A stretch of DNA of 64,000 nucleotides, from contig NZ_JAMQGM010000024.1 in NCBI RefSeq assembly GCF_023703325.1, positions 24,208-88,207 of the forward strand, given 5' to 3'. Position 1 is the stretch's first letter; each line of letters opens with the position of its first letter. The position numbers were made by a program, and so were the translations under genes. Of the stretch, positions 59,484-64,000 are shown one piece after another. Source of the stretch: Streptomyces meridianus. GTDB lineage: Bacteria; Actinomycetota; Actinomycetes; Streptomycetales; Streptomycetaceae. The notes beneath the pieces are model-generated. The model did no database searches. It was not told the DNA's origin and was given only the letters and a program-made list of their open reading frames with translations.

Positions 59484-60485
59484 TCAGCAACGACCGTCGC
59501 CCGCGGTCGTGAGCAGCACCTTCCCGACGTGCGTGCTCTCCTCCAGCACCCGGTGCGCCTGCGCCGCCTCCGGCATCGGCAGGACCCGGTCCACGACCGG
59601 CCGGACCCGTCCCGAGGCCACCAGCGGCCAGACGTGTTCCCGGACGGCTGCCACGATGGCCGCCTTCTCCGCCGGGGGCCGGCCCCGGAGGGAGGTGGCG
59701 GTGACCGCCCCGCGCTTGCGCAGCAGCGCTCCCAGGTTCAGTTCGGCCTTGAGCCCGCCCTGCAGTCCGATGACAGCGAGCCGGCCGTTCTCGGCGAGAG
59801 CCTGCACGTTCCGGTCGAGGTACTTCGCTCCGACGATGTCGAGGATGACGTCGGCTCCCGCGCCCCCGGTGGCCTCCGCCAGCTCGGCCACGAAGTCCTG
59901 CTCGCGGTAGTCGATGAGGATGTCCGCACCCAGTTCACGGCAGCGCTCGAGCTTCTCCGCGCTGCCCGCCGTCACCGCGACGCGGGCACCGACGGCCTTC
60001 GCCAGCTGCACCGCCATCGTGCCGATGCCGCTCGCGCCACCGTGCACCAGCAGCGTCTCGCCCGGCCGCAACTGGGCGATCATGAAGACGTTCGACCACA
60101 CGGTGCAGGCGACCTCGGGGAGCCCGGCCGCCGTCACCAGGTCGACGCCCTCCGGAACCGGCAGCAGCTGTCCGGCCGGCACGGCGACCTTCTCCGCATA
60201 ACCGCCGCCGCCCAGCAGGGCGCACACCTCGTCGCCGACGGACCACCCGCTCACGCCGGAGCCGACGGCGGCGATCCGGCCCGAGCACTCCAGCCCGGGA
60301 TAGGGGGACGTGCCCGGCGGCGGGTCGTAGAAGCCCTGGCGTTGCAGCAGGTCGGCGCGGTTGACGGCGCTGGCGGCGACGTCGACCAGCACCTCGCCGT
60401 CACCGGGAACGGGGTCCGGGACCCGGTCCCACACGAGCGCGTCGGGGCCGCCGGGTTCGGGAATCGTGATCGCATGCATGGACAT
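59484..60485 (-). CDS. NAD(P)H:quinone oxidoreductase (zeta-crystallin-type MDR)
   Basis: 333 aa zinc-free medium-chain reductase. NRADLLQRQGFYDPPPGTSPYPGLE signature of the quinone oxidoreductase / TP53I3 group, nucleotide-binding VHGGASGIGTMAVQLAKA, and C-terminal LPMPEAAQAHRVLEESTHVGKVLL. The start is either ATG 60485 or ATG 60479; neither has a ribosome binding site. Confidence 0.9.
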   Translation of the reverse strand: MSMHAITIPEPGGPDALVWDRVPDPVPGDGEVLVDVAASAVNRADLLQRQGFYDPPPGTSPYPGLECSGRIAAVGSGVSGWSVGDEVCALLGGGGYAEKVAVPAGQLLPVPEGVDLVTAAGLPEVACTVWSNVFMIAQLRPGETLLVHGGASGIGTMAVQLAKAVGARVAVTAGSAEKLERCRELGADILIDYREQDFVAELAEATGGAGADVILDIVGAKYLDRNVQALAENGRLAVIGLQGGLKAELNLGALLRKRGAVTATSLRGRPPAEKAAIVAAVREHVWPLVASGRVRPVVDRVLPMPEAAQAHRVLEESTHVGKVLLTTAGDGRC

Positions 60486-60512
60486 GGCGGTGAGGCTACA
60501 TCCGCCCGCGGG

Positions 60513-61595
60513 TCACAACCCGTTGGAGCCCTCGGTCCCCGGGGGCTTCGCGCGGACGATCGTGATCAGACGGTCCGTCGCCTGGAGCGGGCCGGCCTTG
60601 GGGTCGTCGTAGCCGAGCAGCCGGTGGCCCCGCAGCACGGAGACCACGAGGTCGTCGGTCTCCCGGACGGACCGGCCCACCTCCGCCTTCACCACCGGGC
60701 GCTCGACGAGGTCGAGGCCGCTGCCCTGCTGGATCAGGTCCTCCATGACGGTGCCGGCGCTGGGGCTGAGCATCGACAGGCCGAGCAGACGGCCCGCCGC
60801 GCTCGCACTGGTGATCACGGCGTCCGCGCCGGACTGGCGCAGCAGCGGAGCGTTCTCCTCCTCGCGCACCGCGGCGACAATCTTGGCTCCGCGGTTGAGC
60901 TGACGCGCGGTCAGGGTGACGAGGACCGCGGTGTCGTCCCGCTGGGCGGCGATGACGACCTGGCGGGCGCGCTGGGCCTCGGCGCGCAGGAGCACGTCGC
61001 TGCGGGTGGCGTCGCCGACCACGCCGACGTAGCCCTCGGCGTTGGCCGCGTCGATCACCTTCTGGCTGGGGTCGACGATGACCAGGCGGTCCCGGCTCAG
61101 GCCCTTGGCGATCAGGGTCAGGGCCGCCGAACGGCCCTTGGTGCCGAATCCGACGATGACGGTGTGGTCACGCAAGTTGGTCCTCCAGCGGGTCTCGCGC
61201 CACTGCTCGCGGGTCCGTTCGGTGAGGACCTCGAGGGTGGTGCCGACCAGGATGATCAGGAAGAGCACCCGGAGCGGTGTGATGAGCAGGATGTTCAGCA
61301 GCCGGGCCGAGTCGCTGTACGGGACGATGTCGCCGTAGCCGGTGGTCGACAGGGTGACCGTGGCGTAGTAGACGGCGTCGAGGAAGTCGACCTTCTCGTC
61401 GGAATTGTCGTGGTAGCCGTCCCGGTCGAGGTACACGATCAGCACGGTGGCGACCAGCACCATGAGCGCCATCAGCAGGCGACGGGCCACCTGCTGGAGC
61501 GGTGCGCGGGCCGAGGCCCGGGGCAGTTGGACACGGTGGCCCGAGGCCGCCGGGTCCGCGCGGCCGGCGGTGGCGTCCTGGCTGGGCAGCTTCAC
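60513..61595 (-). CDS. Potassium channel with TrkA-N (RCK) domain
   Basis: 360 aa. Two membrane helices (LMALMVLVATVLIVYLD and LLNILLITPLRVLFLIILVGTTLEV) flank a pore loop with selectivity filter TTGYGD. The cytosolic part has a Rossmann TrkA-N domain (VIVGFGTKGRSAALTLI, VIDAANAEGYVGVVGDATRSDVL) and a C-terminal domain. Probably a tetrameric, ligand-gated K+ channel. GTG 61595 is chosen: it overlaps the MoeA-like stop as GTGA and has AGGGAGA upstream; a longer start at 61634 would overlap by 43 nt. Confidence 0.9.
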   Translation of the reverse strand: MKLPSQDATAGRADPAASGHRVQLPRASARAPLQQVARRLLMALMVLVATVLIVYLDRDGYHDNSDEKVDFLDAVYYATVTLSTTGYGDIVPYSDSARLLNILLITPLRVLFLIILVGTTLEVLTERTREQWRETRWRTNLRDHTVIVGFGTKGRSAALTLIAKGLSRDRLVIVDPSQKVIDAANAEGYVGVVGDATRSDVLLRAEAQRARQVVIAAQRDDTAVLVTLTARQLNRGAKIVAAVREEENAPLLRQSGADAVITSASAAGRLLGLSMLSPSAGTVMEDLIQQGSGLDLVERPVVKAEVGRSVRETDDLVVSVLRGHRLLGYDDPKAGPLQATDRLITIVRAKPPGTEGSNGL

Positions 61596-62959
61596 CCGGG
61601 CTGTCTCCCTGATCGCGTCGGAGGTCGCGCCCACCCTGCCGCGCAGGTCTGCGCCCGCGACCCGTCCTGCCCCGAGGCGCGGGAGACCGGAGATCCCGTT
61701 TCGTGCCAGGGGAGTTCGAGGATCTCCACCTCGTCACCGGCCTCGGTGCCGCCGGGTGGGACGACGGCGAGGCCGTCGGCGATGGCGACGCCGCGGAGCA
61801 TAGCCGGTCCGGCGAAGCGCAACGGCACCACCTCCTCCTCGCGGAAGGCGACCGGGACCAGCCGGGTGTCGGAGGGGTGGCCGTCCAGCCGGAGTGCGGC
61901 GGGAGCGACGAGGGGAGCGCAGGGGGCACGGCCGGCCAGCGTGCGCAGCAGCGGCGCGGCGAGCGTGAGCAGCGCGGACACCGCGGCCAGCGGGTTGCCG
62001 GGCAGGCCCGCCAGATAGCGGGCGGGTGCCGTCCGGGCGAGCAGCATCGGGTGACCGGGGCGGACGGCGACCCCGTCCACCAGCAGTTCGGCTCCCATCC
62101 GGTGGAGCACCGGGTGGAGATGGTCGACCGGACCGGAGGCGGTGCCTCCGGTGGTCACGACCAGATCGGCGGTGGAGCCGGCGACCGCGTCGTGCAGCAC
62201 GCCGGGACGGTCGCCGAGGTGGCGGGTTCCGGTGACCTCGGCGCCCAGGGCCCGCAGCCAGGGGTCGAGCATCGGGCCGAGGGCGTCGCGGATGCGCCCG
62301 TCGCGGGGGAGCCCGGAGGCGAGCAGCTCGTCGCCGAGGACCAGAACCTCGACGCGGGGCGGACGGACCGTGGGCAGTTCGTCGTAGCCGGCGGCGGCCG
62401 CGAGTCCGAGCACGGCAGGAGTCACCGGCGTGCCGGCGGGCAGCAGCGGGTCACCGCTGCGGCACTCCTGGCCGCGCGGCCGGATGTCCTGCCCGGGGGC
62501 GGTGCAGCGGCTGCCGGCGTTCGCGTAGAGCCAGGGGACCGGCTCACCGCCGGGGTCGCGCTCCAGGCCCCTGCCGCGCACTTCGCCGTGTTCGCGGCGC
62601 AGCACCGCGGTCGTTCCGGCCGGGACCCGCGCACCCGTGGCGATGGGTACCGCGTGACCGTCGGGGAGCGGCGGCGGCGCAGCCCGGCCGGCCAGGATGC
62701 CCGGGCTGCCTCCGGGGTCGAGACGCCAGGGTCCCGGGCCGGAGAGCGCCCAGCCGTCCATGGCGGAGGTGTCGAAGGACGGCAGGTCGGTCAGCGCCTC
62801 CAGCGGTGTGGCGAGGACCGTGCCCAGGGAGTCCGCCAGCGGGCGTACGACCTGCGTCCCGGCGCCCTTCGCGGCGGCCGCCGCGATCCCGCGGGCGTCC
62901 TGCCATGCGCAGGGGGAGGGCGCGGTTCCGGGCGCGGGGTCCGGCTGGTGCGCCGTCAT
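61592..62959 (-). CDS. moeA: Molybdopterin molybdotransferase, MoeA family
   Basis: 455 aa. N-terminal domain with TSAMDGWAL and VPIATGARVPAGTTAVLR; C-terminal MoCF domain with VLVLGDELL, VVTTGGTASGPVDHLHPVL, and LAGLPGNPLAAVSALLTL. The last about 30 residues (RASGQDGSRAQTC...) look like an unstructured extension. It inserts molybdate into adenylated molybdopterin. Translationally coupled both upstream (ATGA overlap with the MobA-like gene) and downstream (GTGA overlap with the K+ channel). Departures from the consensus PGNP context were not examined in detail. Confidence 0.88.
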   Translation of the reverse strand: MTAHQPDPAPGTAPSPCAWQDARGIAAAAAKGAGTQVVRPLADSLGTVLATPLEALTDLPSFDTSAMDGWALSGPGPWRLDPGGSPGILAGRAAPPPLPDGHAVPIATGARVPAGTTAVLRREHGEVRGRGLERDPGGEPVPWLYANAGSRCTAPGQDIRPRGQECRSGDPLLPAGTPVTPAVLGLAAAAGYDELPTVRPPRVEVLVLGDELLASGLPRDGRIRDALGPMLDPWLRALGAEVTGTRHLGDRPGVLHDAVAGSTADLVVTTGGTASGPVDHLHPVLHRMGAELLVDGVAVRPGHPMLLARTAPARYLAGLPGNPLAAVSALLTLAAPLLRTLAGRAPCAPLVAPAALRLDGHPSDTRLVPVAFREEEVVPLRFAGPAMLRGVAIADGLAVVPPGGTEAGDEVEILELPWHETGSPVSRASGQDGSRAQTCAAGWARPPTRSGRQPG

Positions 62960-63882
62960 CCCGCGGTCTTCTCCGGGCCGTCGGGTGAACCGCTGCCGGG
63001 TTCCCCGGGCGGGTGGCCGGCGGATTCCCCGGGTGGTTCCTCCGCCGTCCACCGGGCGGCGAGCGCGGCCGCTCTGCGGGTGGCCTCGGCCACCGCCTCC
63101 GGGCCGCCACCGGCCTGGGCCGCGGCGTATCCCACCAGGAACGTGGTGAGCGGCGCGGCGGGCCGGGTCACGCCGTGCGCGGCGTCGCGGGCCAGGTCGA
63201 GGAGCGCGCCGGTGGCGACGTCCAGCTCGATGCCCAATTCGTCCTTGACTGCGGCAATCCATTCGTCCAGCACGCTTCCATGCTCCCTGATGCGCAGGCG
63301 GGCGGCCGTCATGTCCTCCCAGGTGTCGCAGTCGAAGGCGGCCACCGGGTCCCGGTGCCGGAGCAGCGCGAGTTCGCGGGTCAGCGCCCGGACCGGGAGG
63401 TTCGCCACGGAACCGTACTCCGTGGCGAGCAGGGCGAGTTCGCGGCGCAGCGGTTCGGTCCGGTAGACGCCCGCCAGCGGCTGGTCCCGGCCGTCGGCGT
63501 CGGTCAGGACGACACCATCCGGGGCCCCGCCGTCCGGTGACGGGCCGTCGAGGGCACCGGTGACGGCCCGAACCGTTCCGGGGGTCAGGAAGGGGAGGTC
63601 GGCGGAGAGCACCAGGACGGCCGGCGCCGTCACCTCCCGCAGGCCCGCGTCGAGAGCGGCCAGCGGGCCACCGCCGGGCGGCTGCTCCCGGGCCCAGCGC
63701 ACGGGCCGTGCAGTCGGCCTACGGGGGCCGACGACCACGGTGCGGGATGCCTCGGCGCACGCATGCAGCACCCGGTCGAGCAGTGGACGCGCCCCGACGT
63801 GCACGGCCGGCTTGTCCGTGCCGCCGAGGCGGGTCGCGGCTCCGCCTGCGAGCACCACGGCGTCGTACCAGAACCCAGTCAT
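62956..63882 (-). CDS. MobA-like nucleotidyltransferase fused to DUF6457-type domain
   Basis: 308 aa. The N-terminal about 190 residues are a MobA/GlmU-type nucleotidyltransferase: VVLAGGAATRLGGTDKP, SADLPFLTPGTV, and FDCDTWEDMTAAR at the end of the fold. The C-terminal about 90 residues (LDEWIAAVKDELGIELDVATGALLDLARDAAHGVTRPAAPLTTFLVGYAAAQAG) are a small helical domain of the DUF6457 type. The fusion and the overlap with moeA point to molybdenum cofactor maturation. ATG 63882 lies 9 nt behind GATAAT, without ribosome binding site, suggesting a leaderless transcript; a GTG at 63903 is less likely. Confidence 0.87.
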   Translation of the reverse strand: MTGFWYDAVVLAGGAATRLGGTDKPAVHVGARPLLDRVLHACAEASRTVVVGPRRPTARPVRWAREQPPGGGPLAALDAGLREVTAPAVLVLSADLPFLTPGTVRAVTGALDGPSPDGGAPDGVVLTDADGRDQPLAGVYRTEPLRRELALLATEYGSVANLPVRALTRELALLRHRDPVAAFDCDTWEDMTAARLRIREHGSVLDEWIAAVKDELGIELDVATGALLDLARDAAHGVTRPAAPLTTFLVGYAAAQAGGGPEAVAEATRRAAALAARWTAEEPPGESAGHPPGEPGSGSPDGPEKTAG

Positions 63883-63957
63883 GATCCGATTATCGCCGGA
63901 CACCGGATCGTCCCGGCAGCCGCCGGGGCATGGTGCGGCCCGGCGGGGAATGCCGAG

Positions 63958-64000
63958 CGGCCGCGGTTCCCGGGAACCCCGTTCCCGGGAACCGCGGCCG
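63958..64000. terminator. Very long hairpin at the window edge
   Basis: Arms CGGCCGCGGTTCCCGGGAAC (63958-63977) and its exact reverse complement (63981-64000), CCC loop; each arm itself contains GTTCCCGGGAAC. It lies upstream of the MobA-like gene, so it probably terminates a convergent + strand neighbour outside the window or a - strand gene beyond it. Confidence 0.7.

Noticed and set aside
61592..61634. Longer start of the potassium channel at 61634
   Set aside because: Would overlap moeA by 43 nt; GTG 61595 gives a 4-nt overlap with a proper ribosome binding site.

Overview
The window is high-GC actinobacterial DNA and almost certainly comes from a Streptomyces chromosome. Evidence: strong G/C bias at third codon positions, many GTG starts, typical Streptomyces families (DUF6458, DUF4232 lipoprotein, CU044_5270, MDMPI, DUF5937-ArsR), and a block of branched-chain dehydrogenase, orphan response regulator, twin Ser/Thr kinases and proteasome activator that I recall as conserved in streptomycetes.

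Layout. 1-2200: an FtsX-type ABC permease cut by the window edge. 2.4-5.4 kb: accessory genes, an ArsR/MFS drug-efflux pair and a VapBC-like toxin-antitoxin pair. 5.5-32.5 kb: a compact nonribosomal peptide cluster, all on the minus strand. In transcription order it reads DrrAB-type ABC exporter, ArsR-type regulator, free-standing penicillin-binding-protein-type thioesterase, NRPS with modules 1-4, NRPS with modules 5-6, MbtH-like protein. 32.8-49.1 kb: mixed housekeeping and accessory genes, including an M18 aminopeptidase, a thioredoxin/NHL protein, small regulators, an ECF sigma factor with its partner, an MFS/GntR pair, a prolyl aminopeptidase, one frameshifted hydrolase and one antitoxin remnant. 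49.2-57.9 kb: the branched-chain 2-oxoacid dehydrogenase operon (E1alpha, E1beta, E2), a divergent orphan response regulator, and two divergent PknB-like kinases. 58-64 kb: Bpa proteasome activator, quinone oxidoreductase, and an overlapping MobA-like / MoeA-like / potassium-channel operon.

How the cluster works. Six modules in collinear order (A-T; C-A-T-E; C-A-T-E; C-A-T; C-A-T; C-A-T-E) predict a hexapeptide of configuration L-D-D-L-L-D. The assembly line ends in an epimerase and has no integrated thioesterase. The adjacent PBP-type thioesterase, of the SurE class that closes surugamide- and desotamide-type rings, should release it as a head-to-tail cyclic hexapeptide. No halogenase, oxygenase, methyltransferase or glycosyltransferase lies in the cluster, so the product is probably undecorated. 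Pocket residues suggest Val/Ile-like residues at positions 2 and 4; module 6 has an unusual pocket with two extra Asp. I cannot match the combination to a known compound from memory.

Modules 2 and 3 share a nearly identical segment (A-domain C-terminal part, T, E and the following C) but have different A-domain cores, a mosaic that suggests recombination inside A domains. The start of the NRPS operon carries repeated CTACC/GGTAG half-sites around a candidate promoter. Convergent gene ends are usually marked by long perfect hairpins.
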